Origin: JBLHKW01 sp047618565
GTDB taxonomy: Bacteria; Planctomycetota; UBA1135; GCA-002686595
DNA: 64,000 bases
Assembly (NCBI GenBank): GCA_047618565.1
Contig: JBLHKW010000002.1
Span: 65,156 to 129,155, forward strand
Direction: 5' to 3'
How positions within the stretch are numbered: position 1 is the first letter of the stretch; each line of letters opens with the position of its first letter. Position numbers and translations under genes: made by a program. The notes below the pieces were generated by a model. The model was given only the letters and a program-made list of their open reading frames with translations. It made no database searches and was not told where the DNA came from. Positions 1 to 8,454 of the stretch are shown piece by piece.

Positions 1-318
1 CAGCACCGTGTCCCATGCGCTGGTGTCGGCGAGGCCGTAACGGGTCTGCGCCCAGCTCACGCACTCGGCGTGCAAGCTGCCCCAGGATGCGCGCGCGCGG
101 TTTCCCTCGCGCAGGGTGCCCATGTCGATGGGGCCATCGAGCAGGGGATTCAGGTTGGGGAGGCTGGTCGGCGACGCCTTCAGGTCATCGAGCAGATCCG
201 TGAGGACCTCGACGGGCTGCAGGCCGAAGTCCCGATCCAGATAGGTCAGGATGTAATGCAGGACGCCCAGGTCCCGGGTCGCTCGCTGGAGCTGTGAAGC
301 GCGTTCCGTTTGTGTCAT
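1..318 (-). CDS. hypothetical protein, N-terminal part, cut by the window edge
   Basis: Reading leftwards from an ATG at 318, 106 codons run to the window edge without a stop. The product starts MTQTERASQLQRATRDL and is acidic and leucine-rich, with a probable helical stretch around residues 18-50. Third codon positions are mostly G or C, as in the neighbouring genes, which supports real coding. A weak AAGAGA lies a few bases upstream of the ATG. It is divergent from fliD across 214 bases, so a flagellar role is possible by position only. I recognise no family. Confidence 0.6.
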   Translation of the reverse strand, partial: MTQTERASQLQRATRDLGVLHYILTYLDRDFGLQPVEVLTDLLDDLKASPTSLPNLNPLLDGPIDMGTLREGNRARASWGSLHAECVSWAQTRYGLADTSAWDTVL

Positions 319-472
319 GCGTCTCTTGATGGGGCCCGAAAACAGGGCGCAGAAGGTTCTCGTCAACCCTGCCCCCTTCGGAAGTTGGCGTGGATTGCTG
401 GAGCGCCAGGTGGAACAAATTTCCATATCGGGCCCGACTTGGGGAATGGAGCAGGTTTTCCGCTCGCCACCC

Positions 473-499
473 TCAAGCTTTCCTCACCACACCCGATAA
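473..499 (+). promoter_or_regulatory. sigma-28 (FliA)-type promoter of the fliD operon
   Basis: TCAAGCTT at 473-480 and CCCGATAA at 492-499 are separated by exactly 11 bases. The flagellar sigma-28 consensus is TAAAGTTT-N11-GCCGATAA, so the -35 matches 6 of 8 and the -10 matches 7 of 8. The -10 ends 34 bases before the fliD ATG. The cognate sigma factor gene fliA is at 10561-11325, and flgM at 13524 has a near-copy of this promoter. fliD is a late flagellar gene in other bacteria, which fits. Confidence 0.8.
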
Positions 500-532
500 C
501 TCATTGAAGATGTCTGGTGCAGGGAGCTTGAG

Positions 533-2002
533 ATGACAGTAGGTAGCGGTATCAGTTTCAGTGGGCTTGCGAGTGGTCTCAACACCACCGCGATCATCGC
601 GCAGCTCGTCTCTATCGAGCGCATACCGATCAACGCCCTCGAGGCGGAGCAGCAAGAGGCGCGCAGCAAGATCTCGCTTATCGACGACTTCGGAGGGCTT
701 GTAAGGGAGCTGCAGGACAAGGCCGAGGTGCTTTCCAAGTCATCCAGCTTCTTCGCGTTCACGACATCGACCAGCCACGACAACATCACCAACGTGAGCG
801 TGACGGGCTCGCCGGTCGCCGGTTCCCATAGCGTGACCGTCAACTCCACGGCCGCAGTGGACCGCTGGGCACTCGACGGGGTCGCGGACTCCACCACGGA
901 TCTTGCGAGTGCAGACGGCCAGACGCTCAGCTTCGATGTGAACGGCAACAGCTACTCGGTCTCGGTGACCGCCGCCGATTCGTCGCTCACGGAGGTGCTG
1001 GATGCGGTCGAGGCAGCGGTCGGTACCGACGTCAACGCATCGATCGTCAACTCCGGAACGGTGGAGAGCCCGTCCTATCAGCTCGTGCTCGCGTCCGGCA
1101 GCAGCGGCGTGGCCTACAAGATCACGAACCTCACCACGGACATCGCCGGCCTGAACGCGACAGCCACGAACATCACGGTCGGCAGCGACGCAGAGGCCGT
1201 GATCGATGGGTTGACGGTCATCCGCTCGAACAACGACTTCAGTGGTGTTATTGAGGGCCTGGGCCTGGACCTGATCGCCAGCAGCGCGACCGAGATGACG
1301 ATCACGGTCGACGCGGATCGCGATCTCGTACGAAGCCAGATCGACGAGTTTATCAGCTCCTTCAATGCCGTCGTGAAGTTCACCAACGACCAGAACAAGT
1401 ACACCGAGGCCGAGGGCGCGGGCGGGCTCCTGATCGGTGATGGACTGCTCAGGTCGGTGCGCCGTGACCTTTCGAGTGCGCTGGACGTGCCGATCGCGAC
1501 GGTTTTGGCCGACACCGAGGGTTACTCGACCCTGTCCCTCGTCGGCATCCGGCAGCTGAGCAATGGTAGCCTCGAGATCGACGAGACCATCTTCGACGCC
1601 AAGATGGAGGAGAACATCGAGGCACTATCCGGTCTGTTCGTGGATAGCGACGGTTTCGACAACGGTGGGGCGGATCCCGACGACCCGGCCTTCCTGGTCG
1701 ACACCACTACCGATGATGGTCTGGCGGACAACCTCGTGCGCAGTATCGAGCGCATGTTCGGGACCTTCAATGGTTCGATCATCGACCAGGACACAGGCGA
1801 ACGCCAGGTGCTCGAGTCGCTCTTCAAGGGGCGCAAGACCGCTCTGGAATCCAACATCAAGCGCTTCGGAGAGCAGATCGAGGCCAAGGAACGGCGCCTG
1901 GACATCTTCGAAGCCACGCTTGTGCGTCGGTACGCCGCGCTCGAAGAAGCCATCGGAGCGCTGAACGCCCAAGGCGCCGCTCTCGCCAACGCCCTCCAGT
2001 GA
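533..2002 (+). CDS. fliD: flagellar filament cap protein FliD (HAP2)
   Basis: FliD caps the tip of the growing filament and helps exported flagellin fold into place. The 489-residue product opens with the typical FliD start (GSGISFSGLASGLNTTAII), followed by a helical segment to about residue 70. The middle is Ser/Thr/Val-rich and beta-like (about 75-260). The charged helical C-terminus (about 425-489) is expected to pair with the N-terminal helix. Length is at the short end of the family. The ATG has GGGAG seven bases upstream and lies just behind a sigma-28-type promoter. fliS follows after 24 bases, so the two are probably co-transcribed. Confidence 0.95.
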   Translation: MTVGSGISFSGLASGLNTTAIIAQLVSIERIPINALEAEQQEARSKISLIDDFGGLVRELQDKAEVLSKSSSFFAFTTSTSHDNITNVSVTGSPVAGSHSVTVNSTAAVDRWALDGVADSTTDLASADGQTLSFDVNGNSYSVSVTAADSSLTEVLDAVEAAVGTDVNASIVNSGTVESPSYQLVLASGSSGVAYKITNLTTDIAGLNATATNITVGSDAEAVIDGLTVIRSNNDFSGVIEGLGLDLIASSATEMTITVDADRDLVRSQIDEFISSFNAVVKFTNDQNKYTEAEGAGGLLIGDGLLRSVRRDLSSALDVPIATVLADTEGYSTLSLVGIRQLSNGSLEIDETIFDAKMEENIEALSGLFVDSDGFDNGGADPDDPAFLVDTTTDDGLADNLVRSIERMFGTFNGSIIDQDTGERQVLESLFKGRKTALESNIKRFGEQIEAKERRLDIFEATLVRRYAALEEAIGALNAQGAALANALQ

Positions 2003-2026
2003 CCCCAAGAACCTGAAACAAGAGTT

Positions 2027-2401
2027 ATGGACTCCAAAGCCGTAGCCGACGCGTACCGACAGGGATCTATCGAGAACGCTCCGCCGATCAAGATCATCCG
2101 GATGCTCTACCAGGGGGCCCTCCGGTTCCTGACCGAGGCCATCGCGGCCGGGGCCGATAGCGTCATCTTCCGGGATCGTGTCGCGCGTACCGACCAGATC
2201 GTGACGGAACTCCGTCTGGCTCTGGTGGCGGATGCCGATCCGTCACTGTGCGAGAACCTCGAGAACCTCTATCTGTTCGTCGAGAGCTGTCTGATCGACG
2301 CCATGCGCAACCAGACCACCGAGCCACTGGCCAGCGCGCGCAAGATCCTGACGACCCTCGGCGAGGCCTGGAAAGAGGTCGAGATCACCTCGGAGCAATG
2401 A
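2027..2401 (+). CDS. fliS: flagellin export chaperone FliS
   Basis: FliS binds the C-terminus of flagellin in the cytoplasm, stops it polymerising early and hands it to the export gate. The 124-residue product is all helical and has the family's conserved opening: a Tyr near residue 10, then NAPPIKIIRMLYQGALRFL, matching the usual pattern of a Pro-x-x-hydrophobic segment followed by MLYxGAxxxL. It sits between fliD and a small helical gene whose ATG overlaps its TGA by four bases, so translation of the two is probably coupled. The pairing of fliD and fliS is the standard arrangement. Confidence 0.93.
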   Translation: MDSKAVADAYRQGSIENAPPIKIIRMLYQGALRFLTEAIAAGADSVIFRDRVARTDQIVTELRLALVADADPSLCENLENLYLFVESCLIDAMRNQTTEPLASARKILTTLGEAWKEVEITSEQ

Positions 2402-2763
2402 GCGAGTCTCACATCGTGTTCGGCGGGCTGGTCAAGGTCCGCCACTGGATGGAGGCCTGTCTGGAAGCGCTGGAGTCGGCCACACCGGCCGATGAGGGCT
2501 TTCGTGCGGCCTGGAAGTGCCTGGAGGACGAGTTTGCGGACCTCGGACCGGTGGACCAGCTCCAGGGCCGTGTCGCGCGGGACGAGGTTGGCCAGCTGCG
2601 CGGCAAGCTCGAGGAGATGACGCGTCTGCATGCGGTCCTTGCGACCGTTGTCGGTCAGCGGCGAGACGAGATAGGCGAGGCGTTGCAGACCACACGCGAC
2701 CTTCGCAAGCGCCTCAGTTTCTACGGCGACGCTCCCAGCGACGTCTGCGACGTCCAGGGCTGA
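2398..2763 (+). CDS. small helical flagellar protein, FliT/FlgN-like chaperone suspected
   Basis: The 121-residue product begins MSESHIVFGG, using an ATG that overlaps the fliS stop as ATGA. It is predicted to be almost wholly helical (for example LQGRVARDEVGQLRGKLEEM), with no signal peptide and no membrane segment. A short aromatic tail (RLSFYGD) comes near the end. Size, helical content and position directly after fliS are those of FliT or FlgN-type export chaperones, but sequence identity to either is not obvious. The chaperone role is an inference from context. It ends 182 bases before fliO, with the sigma-54-type promoter in the gap. Confidence 0.8.
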   Translation: MSESHIVFGGLVKVRHWMEACLEALESATPADEGFRAAWKCLEDEFADLGPVDQLQGRVARDEVGQLRGKLEEMTRLHAVLATVVGQRRDEIGEALQTTRDLRKRLSFYGDAPSDVCDVQG

Positions 2764-2893
2764 CGAACTCCGGTCGCGCCGGGTGTCGAGTTTTCGAACA
2801 GGCATCGGGACGCCTGTCGAACATCTCGACAGGGCCTGACCAGCGACGCTGAACGTGGGCCTCAGCGTGGCCCTGAGCGCTCGATGCGGCGCA

Positions 2894-2909
2894 TGGCACG
2901 CCGCTTGCA
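2894..2909 (+). promoter_or_regulatory. sigma-54 (RpoN)-type promoter of the fliO operon
   Basis: The site reads TGGCACG-CCGC-TTGCA, matching the RpoN consensus TGGCACG-N4-TTGCW in full. The essential GG is at 2895-2896 and the GC at 2907-2908, ten bases apart. Transcription would start near 2920, about 26 bases before the fliO ATG. Sigma-54 control of middle flagellar genes is known from Vibrio, Pseudomonas, Campylobacter and others, and the operon downstream includes fliA. An activator such as FlrC or FleQ would be needed but is not in this window. Confidence 0.85.
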
Positions 2910-2945
2910 TGGTGGCAGACGATTCCATAAATCGTTTCCACACCC

Positions 2946-3413
2946 ATGCAGATCATTCCCAGTCTCCTCACGCCCGTACTCGGCCAGGCCGCCAGCGCGG
3001 CCAACGGCCCCGACCTGACCCGCTACTTCATGGTCTGCGGGCTCATCGTCTTCCTGATCATCGGGCTCGGCTACGGCTTTCGCCGTCTCTTCTCCGCCAG
3101 CTTGAAGCGTCGCGCGTCGGGGCGCTCTCTACGGCTTGTCGACGTGCTTCCGCTCGGGGGCAAGCAGCGCCTGGGCGTGGTGCGATGCTACGACCGTACC
3201 TTCTTGCTCGGCCTGGGTGAACGTGATGTCACCCTCGTCGCGGAGCTGGATTCGATCATCGGCGCCGAACCCGCCGGCAAGCCCGTGGCCGGCACGAAGG
3301 TCGCCAAGGAAGACTTCGTCCAGTTGCTGGAGAATGCGCAGGAACGCATCCACTCCACCAATGCGGGCATCCCCAAGAGCGCTGATGAGCGTAGAACCGA
3401 GCTTGTCGGATGA
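2946..3413 (+). CDS. fliO: flagellar export protein FliO
   Basis: FliO is a membrane protein that helps assemble the FliP ring of the flagellar type III export gate. The 155-residue product has a short periplasmic N-terminus, one membrane segment (about residues 29-46, MVCGLIVFLIIGLGYGF), and a cytoplasmic part. That part contains the family's LRLVDVLPLGGKQRLGVV block followed by LLGLGERDVTLVAEL. The C-terminal 40 residues are charged. It is the first gene behind the sigma-54-type promoter, and its stop overlaps the fliP ATG by four bases. Confidence 0.9.
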   Translation: MQIIPSLLTPVLGQAASAANGPDLTRYFMVCGLIVFLIIGLGYGFRRLFSASLKRRASGRSLRLVDVLPLGGKQRLGVVRCYDRTFLLGLGERDVTLVAELDSIIGAEPAGKPVAGTKVAKEDFVQLLENAQERIHSTNAGIPKSADERRTELVG

Positions 3414-4198
3414 TCCGCCGTTTTCTGTTCATCGCTCTTGTCGGCTTCTTCATGGCCCTCAGCGGGCCGGACGCCGTTGCCGTCCAAGGGGCGCTCGAGG
3501 AGGCCGCCGTGGATGCAGCCACACAGCCCGGCCGCTTCACCAAGGCGCTCGAGATCGCGCTGTTGCTCACGGCGCTCTCGCTCCTGCCTGCGATCCTGAT
3601 CACGATCACCTGCTTCACGCGCATCGTGATCGTCCTCTCGTTCGTCCGTAGGGCGCTCTCCATCAATGAGCTGCCTCCCAATCCCGTGCTGATCGGGCTG
3701 GCCTTGTTCCTGACTGTCTTCGTGATGCAGCCGGTCGGCAAGCGCGTCTACGAGCAAGCGTGGGAGCCGTATCAGGCCGGGACCGTGTCGGTCGAGGAGG
3801 CAGGCACGCTCGCATGGACCGAGCTGCGCGGCTTCTTGGTGGCAAACACCCGCAAGGATGAAATGGCCCTGTTCGTGGGCATGGTGCACGCCGCGGATGG
3901 GGACAGCGTGGGCACGGGCCCCGTGCTCGATCCGGAGACCCTGGCCAACCCATCGGTCATGGTCGTCGTGCCAGCCTTCATTCTCAGCGAGCTCAAGACG
4001 GCCTTTCAGATGGGTTTCTTGCTGTTCTTGCCGTTCCTGGTCATCGACCTGGTCGTGTCGAGCGTGCTGCTCTCGATGGGTATGTTCATGCTGCCGCCGG
4101 TGATGATCTCGACGCCCTTCAAGATTCTGATCTTCGTTCTGGTCGACGGTTGGCGGCTCATCTGCGAGTCGCTCGTGACTTCATTCATCACTGCCTGA
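3410..4198 (+). CDS. fliP: flagellar export gate protein FliP
   Basis: FliP forms the core pentamer of the export gate with FliQ and FliR. The 262-residue product has a cleavable signal peptide (MIRRFLFIALVGFFMALS), as usual for FliP. The conserved SLLPAILITITCFTRIVIVLSF segment is split here as SLLPAILITITCFTRI and IVLSF, and NPVLIGLALFLT and the C-terminal PFLVIDLVVSSVLLSMGM follow. Length is typical. The ATG overlaps the fliO stop (ATGA), indicating coupled translation; fliQ follows after 11 bases. Confidence 0.97.
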   Translation: MIRRFLFIALVGFFMALSGPDAVAVQGALEEAAVDAATQPGRFTKALEIALLLTALSLLPAILITITCFTRIVIVLSFVRRALSINELPPNPVLIGLALFLTVFVMQPVGKRVYEQAWEPYQAGTVSVEEAGTLAWTELRGFLVANTRKDEMALFVGMVHAADGDSVGTGPVLDPETLANPSVMVVVPAFILSELKTAFQMGFLLFLPFLVIDLVVSSVLLSMGMFMLPPVMISTPFKILIFVLVDGWRLICESLVTSFITA

Positions 4199-4209
4199 GG
4201 ACCTGAACT

Positions 4210-4488
4210 GTGGACCAACTCGATCTCAAAGTCGTCGACCTTGCGCGCGACCTGCTCATGACGACGATCCTCGTCGCGGCCCCAGCGCTGATGATCGGCC
4301 TGGTGGTCGGCATCACAGTGAGCCTGTTCCAGGCGCTGACCTCGGTGCAGGAGCAGACCATGTCGCTCGTACCGAAGATGATGGCCGTGATGATCGTCAC
4401 GCTGCTCCTGATGGCGCCCGCTCTCAGGATCCTGCGCGACTTCACCTCGCGCATCCTCGACGAACTCAACACGTTCGGACTCAGCTGA
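4210..4488 (+). CDS. fliQ: flagellar export gate protein FliQ
   Basis: FliQ wraps around the FliP/FliR core of the export gate. The 92-residue product has two membrane segments (about 15-38 and 55-75) and the family's hydrophobic AAPALMIGLVVGITVSLFQA region followed by SVQEQTMSLVPKM. It starts with GTG (GTGGACCAACTC), the first in-frame start after the fliP stop, giving a normal family length of about 90. fliR begins three bases after its stop. Confidence 0.95.
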   Translation: MDQLDLKVVDLARDLLMTTILVAAPALMIGLVVGITVSLFQALTSVQEQTMSLVPKMMAVMIVTLLLMAPALRILRDFTSRILDELNTFGLS

Positions 4489-4491
4489 CCG

Positions 4492-5259
4492 ATGTTCCCC
4501 CCGGGCACTGTCGAATCCTTCGGTCTGTACCTTGTGCGCACCAGCGCCATCGTGCTGGGCTCACCGCTCTCGGGCGGTGCGTCGACCGTGGGTAGTTACA
4601 AGGTGGCCTTGATCGGCGCGCTCGCCGTTCTGAGCTTCTGGCTCGTGGGCAGCCCGGTCGAGGCTGGCTACCAGCCGCTCGACTACGGTCTGTGGGCCCT
4701 GCGCGAGGTGCTGATCGGAGTCGGGCTGGCGTTCATCTTGCACCTGACGGTGATGGCGGTCAGCGTGTCCGGTGACCTGATCGGTCACGAGATGGCGTTT
4801 GCGACCGCGAGTGTCGCCGACCCCGTGAGTGGTGTGAACACGCCCCTCGTCTCTCGAATCTACGAGGTCCTGTTTCTGATCGGACTGCTCTCGGTCAACG
4901 GTCACCACTGGCTGTTCCGCGCCCTGATCGAATCCTACGAACGCGCGCCGGTGGGCCGGCTCGAGTTCAACGCCAGCCTACCGATGCTGATCGTGCAGCT
5001 CTTTGGAGAGCTGTTCGCCGCGGGTCTGACATTCGCAGCTCCGATCATCGTGCTGCTGATGCTCGTCACGATTCTGATCGGCCTGCTTTCGCGAGCGGTG
5101 CCGCAGCTGAACATCCTCGAGTTCGGGTTCAGCATGCGCATCGTGACCGGCATGGGCGCCATGTGCCTGTTCGCTCCGTTCCTGGTGCCCGCCATGGAGG
5201 CGTTGCTCGGACATCTCATGAACGGGCTCGACGCGGGCCTGGATGCGCTGGAGATCTGA
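4492..5259 (+). CDS. fliR: flagellar export gate protein FliR
   Basis: FliR completes the FliP5-Q4-R1 export gate in the inner membrane. The 255-residue product is strongly hydrophobic with about six membrane segments. Family landmarks are RTSAIVLGSPLSGG near the N-terminus, REVLIGVGLAFILHL (about 75-90), GEMAFA-like HEMAFATASVADPVSGV (about 99-115), and the C-terminal PQLNILEFGFSMRI. The last base of its TGA is the first base of the flhB ATG. Confidence 0.96.
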   Translation: MFPPGTVESFGLYLVRTSAIVLGSPLSGGASTVGSYKVALIGALAVLSFWLVGSPVEAGYQPLDYGLWALREVLIGVGLAFILHLTVMAVSVSGDLIGHEMAFATASVADPVSGVNTPLVSRIYEVLFLIGLLSVNGHHWLFRALIESYERAPVGRLEFNASLPMLIVQLFGELFAAGLTFAAPIIVLLMLVTILIGLLSRAVPQLNILEFGFSMRIVTGMGAMCLFAPFLVPAMEALLGHLMNGLDAGLDALEI

Positions 5260-6353
5260 TGGCTGAGGGAACTGAGAAGGACGACAAGACCGAAGATGGA
5301 ACCGCGAAACGGCGCCAGGATGGTCGCGACAAGGGCCAGGTGGCGTACTCCAGCGAGAGCGTCGCAGCGGTGATGCTGATCGGCACGTTGGGTTCAATCT
5401 ACATCGGAGGGGGCCAGGTGGCCTCGGCTGCGGCCGGGGTGCTGACGCGCATCCTCACGGGCCTGGGCGCTGCGACGGACAACATGGAGCTCGCCGGCAG
5501 CGCATCCCTGATCGTCACATCTGTCGAGGCCGTGCTGCCCGGGCTGGCCGTGATCGTGATCCCTACCCTCGTGCTGGGTCTCCTCACGGCCTTCATGCAG
5601 GTCGGTGTTCAGATCAGTCCCAAGGTGCTCGAGGTCGACGGAAGCAAGCTCAACCCCTTGAAGGGCCTGAAGCGCATGTTCAGCGCGCGTTCGGTCATGC
5701 GCACGGGACTGGCTGCGCTCAAGATCGGTGCGATCGGCGCCGCGGTTCTCGTGGCCGCCAATCTGCAGATGCCGCGCGTCACAGTCCTCGCCGGGCTCGA
5801 TCCGCGCCCCGCGATCATGCAGACCGGAGGCGTCCTCATGCGCTCCTTCGTCGCGGGCGTGGTGGTGATGCTCCTGATCGCCGCGGTGGACCTGTTCTTC
5901 CAGCGCATGCAGCACGACAAGGACATGCGCATGAGCAAGAAGGAGATCAAGGATGAGAACAAGGACACGGAGGGCGATCCGCACGTCAAGTCGCGCATCC
6001 GTCAGATCCAGCGAGAGGTTGCTTCGCGCCGCATGATGGCCGACGTGCCCGACGCGACGGTCGTGATCACGAACCCGACGCACTTCGCAGTGGCCCTGGC
6101 CTACGATCGCGGTGATGCCAATCTCGGCGCGCCGCGTGTGGTGGCCAAGGGCGTCGACCAGGTCGCGCTGAAGATCCGAGAGATCGCGAAGCAACACGGC
6201 GTGCCCATTTACGAGGCGCCGCCGCTGGCGCGCGCGCTACACGCACAGACCGAGATTGGTGACACCATTCCCGCTGACCTCTTCCAGGCCGTGGCCGGTG
6301 TACTGGCCTACGTCTACCGCCTGCACGGCGGAGCGAGCGCTAACCAGGCCTGA
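5259..6353 (+). CDS. flhB: flagellar export switch protein FlhB
   Basis: FlhB sits beside the export gate and switches substrate class from rod/hook to filament after self-cleavage. The ATG at 5259, sharing a base with the fliR stop, gives 364 residues and the typical start (EDGTAKRRQDGRDKGQVAYS). Four membrane segments fill about 25-220. The cytoplasmic domain carries the autocleavage motif NPTH at residues 272-275, in VVITNPTHFAVAL, essentially where it lies in well-studied FlhB proteins. A longer reading frame upstream exists but overlaps fliR and lacks family similarity. Confidence 0.96.
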   Translation: MAEGTEKDDKTEDGTAKRRQDGRDKGQVAYSSESVAAVMLIGTLGSIYIGGGQVASAAAGVLTRILTGLGAATDNMELAGSASLIVTSVEAVLPGLAVIVIPTLVLGLLTAFMQVGVQISPKVLEVDGSKLNPLKGLKRMFSARSVMRTGLAALKIGAIGAAVLVAANLQMPRVTVLAGLDPRPAIMQTGGVLMRSFVAGVVVMLLIAAVDLFFQRMQHDKDMRMSKKEIKDENKDTEGDPHVKSRIRQIQREVASRRMMADVPDATVVITNPTHFAVALAYDRGDANLGAPRVVAKGVDQVALKIREIAKQHGVPIYEAPPLARALHAQTEIGDTIPADLFQAVAGVLAYVYRLHGGASANQA

Positions 6354-6355
6354 CC

Positions 6356-8452
6356 ATGGCACCCACCCTAGAAACTGACGCGGGCTTCGCGGCCTTCCTT
6401 CGCAAGTACTCGGACGCCATGCTTGGCGTCGGCGTGCTGGGCTTGATGGTGACCCTCATCATGCCCATGCCGCCGCTGCTGCTGGACCTGATGCTGGCCC
6501 TCAACATCAGTTCGGGAGTGCTCCTGCTGGTGCTGACGATGAACGCCAAGGCGGCCACCGAGCTGTCGACGTTTCCGACCATCCTGCTGTTCAGTACCCT
6601 CTTTCGCCTCGGTCTGAACGTCGCCAGTACGCGTCTGATCCTGACGGGTGGCCAGCCGGGAAGCGTGATCACGGCCTTCGGGAGCTACGTCGCAGGCAAC
6701 AACCTGGGCGTGGGAATGGTCGTATTCCTGATCCTGATCATCATCCAGTTCGTGGTCATCACGAAGGGTTCCGGTCGGATCAGTGAGGTGGCCGCGCGCT
6801 TCGTGCTGGACGCCATGCCCGGCAAGCAGATGGCGATCGATGCCGACCTGAATGGCGGGTTGATCGATGCGGATCAGGCCAAGGCGCGGCGCGCCGAGGT
6901 GAGTGGCGAGGCCGAGTTCTACGGAGCCATGGACGGTGCCTCGAAGTTCGTCCGCGGCGATGCGATCGCTGGCCTGATCATCACCGGGTTGAACCTGCTG
7001 GGCGGTATAGGTATCGCCACCTTCAACGGCATGTCGATCGCGGATGCCGCTCGCCGCTACTCGATGCTGACCATTGGTGACGGCCTCGTGTCGCAGATTC
7101 CTGCGCTGTTCATCTCGACTGCGGCCGGCGTGCTCGTCACGAAGAGTTCAGGCAACGAGACGCTCGGACTGAAGCTGTTCACGGAGGTCAGCGGTCGCCC
7201 GAAGGCCACGCTCATCGCCGCGGTCATGATGTTCACGGTGGGCCTGCTGCCGGGCATGCCCAAGATTCCGTTCTTCGCCCTGTCGATCGTTCTCATGGCC
7301 GTCTGGCGCAGCACCACCTCACAGGCGCGCGAGGAGGCGCGGGTCGAGGGCGACTCGCCCGATGGTGCTCTGGCAGGAGCGGCCGAGGCCGCGGCCGAAG
7401 CGGATGGCGAGGACGTTGGGGAGTTGCTGCAGGTGGACCGCGTCTCGCTCGAGATCGGCTATCGATTGATCCCCCTGGTACAGGAGAAGAGCGGCGGCGG
7501 CATCCTCGAGCATATCGCTCAGCTGCGCCGGCGCTTCGCGTTGAACGAGGGCCTGATCCTTCCGCCAGTGCGCATCAAGGACAACATCCGGCTCGGACCG
7601 AGTGTCTACAGGCTAATGGTCGGCGGCGAGGAGATCATGTCGGGCGAGGTGCAGCCGGCCAAGATGCTGGCCATGGACTCCGGTCAGGCGAGCGCGCCGG
7701 TGCAGGGCACCGAGACCGTCGACCCGGCGTTCGGCCTGCCCGCCTGGTGGATCGAGGAGAGCACCCAGGATGAAGCCGAGATCCTCGGCTACACCGTCAT
7801 CGATCCGACCAGCGTCCTGGTCACGCACCTGGCAGAGACGCTGCGCAAGAACCTACACGAGATCCTGACTCGCGACGACGTCAAGGAGCTGCTGGAAAAC
7901 ACCAAGAAGATCGCGCCCGCGGTCGTCGAGGAGCTCGTGCCCGACAAGATGGGGCTGGGCGAGATCCAGCGCGTGCTGCGCAACTTGCTGCGTGAGCGTG
8001 TCCCCATCAGGAACATGCCGGCCGTGCTGGAGGTGCTCGCAGACAACGTCGGGCAGACCCGTGACCCGGACGCGCTCTCGGAGCTCGTGCGGCAACGTCT
8101 GGGGCGCGCGCTCTGCGAGGCGCATTCGGACAAGGATGGGACCGTCCACGCAGTGACGCTCGATCCGGCTATCGAGGGTCAGATCGCGTCGGCTGTCGGT
8201 ATGGGGACGGATCCCGAAGGGACTCCAGTCACGCCGATGTTTCTGCAGCAGCTGATGGAGAAGGTGGGGGCGTCCGTGGCGCAGGCCACCCAGGGCGGCA
8301 AGGACGTTGTGCTGCTCGTGCGCTCGAACGTGCGTCGTTTTCTGAACGAGCTCGTGCAGGCGTCGTTCCCGAAGTTGGATGTGCTCTCTTACAACGAGGT
8401 CGTGCCCGCACGCTCCGTTGAAACCGTTGCGATCGTCAGGATGGAGGACTAG
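6356..8452 (+). CDS. flhA: flagellar export pore component FlhA
   Basis: FlhA forms the nonameric ring that couples proton flow to export and docks chaperone-substrate complexes. The 698-residue length is typical. The N-terminal half has about eight membrane segments. It includes the signature region from FPTILLFSTLFRLGLNVAST through the cytoplasmic loop near KGSGRISEVAARFVLDAMPG and GGLIDADQAKARR, the FHIPEP-type signature. The C-terminal half (about 360-698) is the cytoplasmic docking domain. The ATG is three bases after the flhB stop, and flhF follows after two bases. Confidence 0.97.
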   Translation: MAPTLETDAGFAAFLRKYSDAMLGVGVLGLMVTLIMPMPPLLLDLMLALNISSGVLLLVLTMNAKAATELSTFPTILLFSTLFRLGLNVASTRLILTGGQPGSVITAFGSYVAGNNLGVGMVVFLILIIIQFVVITKGSGRISEVAARFVLDAMPGKQMAIDADLNGGLIDADQAKARRAEVSGEAEFYGAMDGASKFVRGDAIAGLIITGLNLLGGIGIATFNGMSIADAARRYSMLTIGDGLVSQIPALFISTAAGVLVTKSSGNETLGLKLFTEVSGRPKATLIAAVMMFTVGLLPGMPKIPFFALSIVLMAVWRSTTSQAREEARVEGDSPDGALAGAAEAAAEADGEDVGELLQVDRVSLEIGYRLIPLVQEKSGGGILEHIAQLRRRFALNEGLILPPVRIKDNIRLGPSVYRLMVGGEEIMSGEVQPAKMLAMDSGQASAPVQGTETVDPAFGLPAWWIEESTQDEAEILGYTVIDPTSVLVTHLAETLRKNLHEILTRDDVKELLENTKKIAPAVVEELVPDKMGLGEIQRVLRNLLRERVPIRNMPAVLEVLADNVGQTRDPDALSELVRQRLGRALCEAHSDKDGTVHAVTLDPAIEGQIASAVGMGTDPEGTPVTPMFLQQLMEKVGASVAQATQGGKDVVLLVRSNVRRFLNELVQASFPKLDVLSYNEVVPARSVETVAIVRMED

Positions 8453-8454
8453 AA

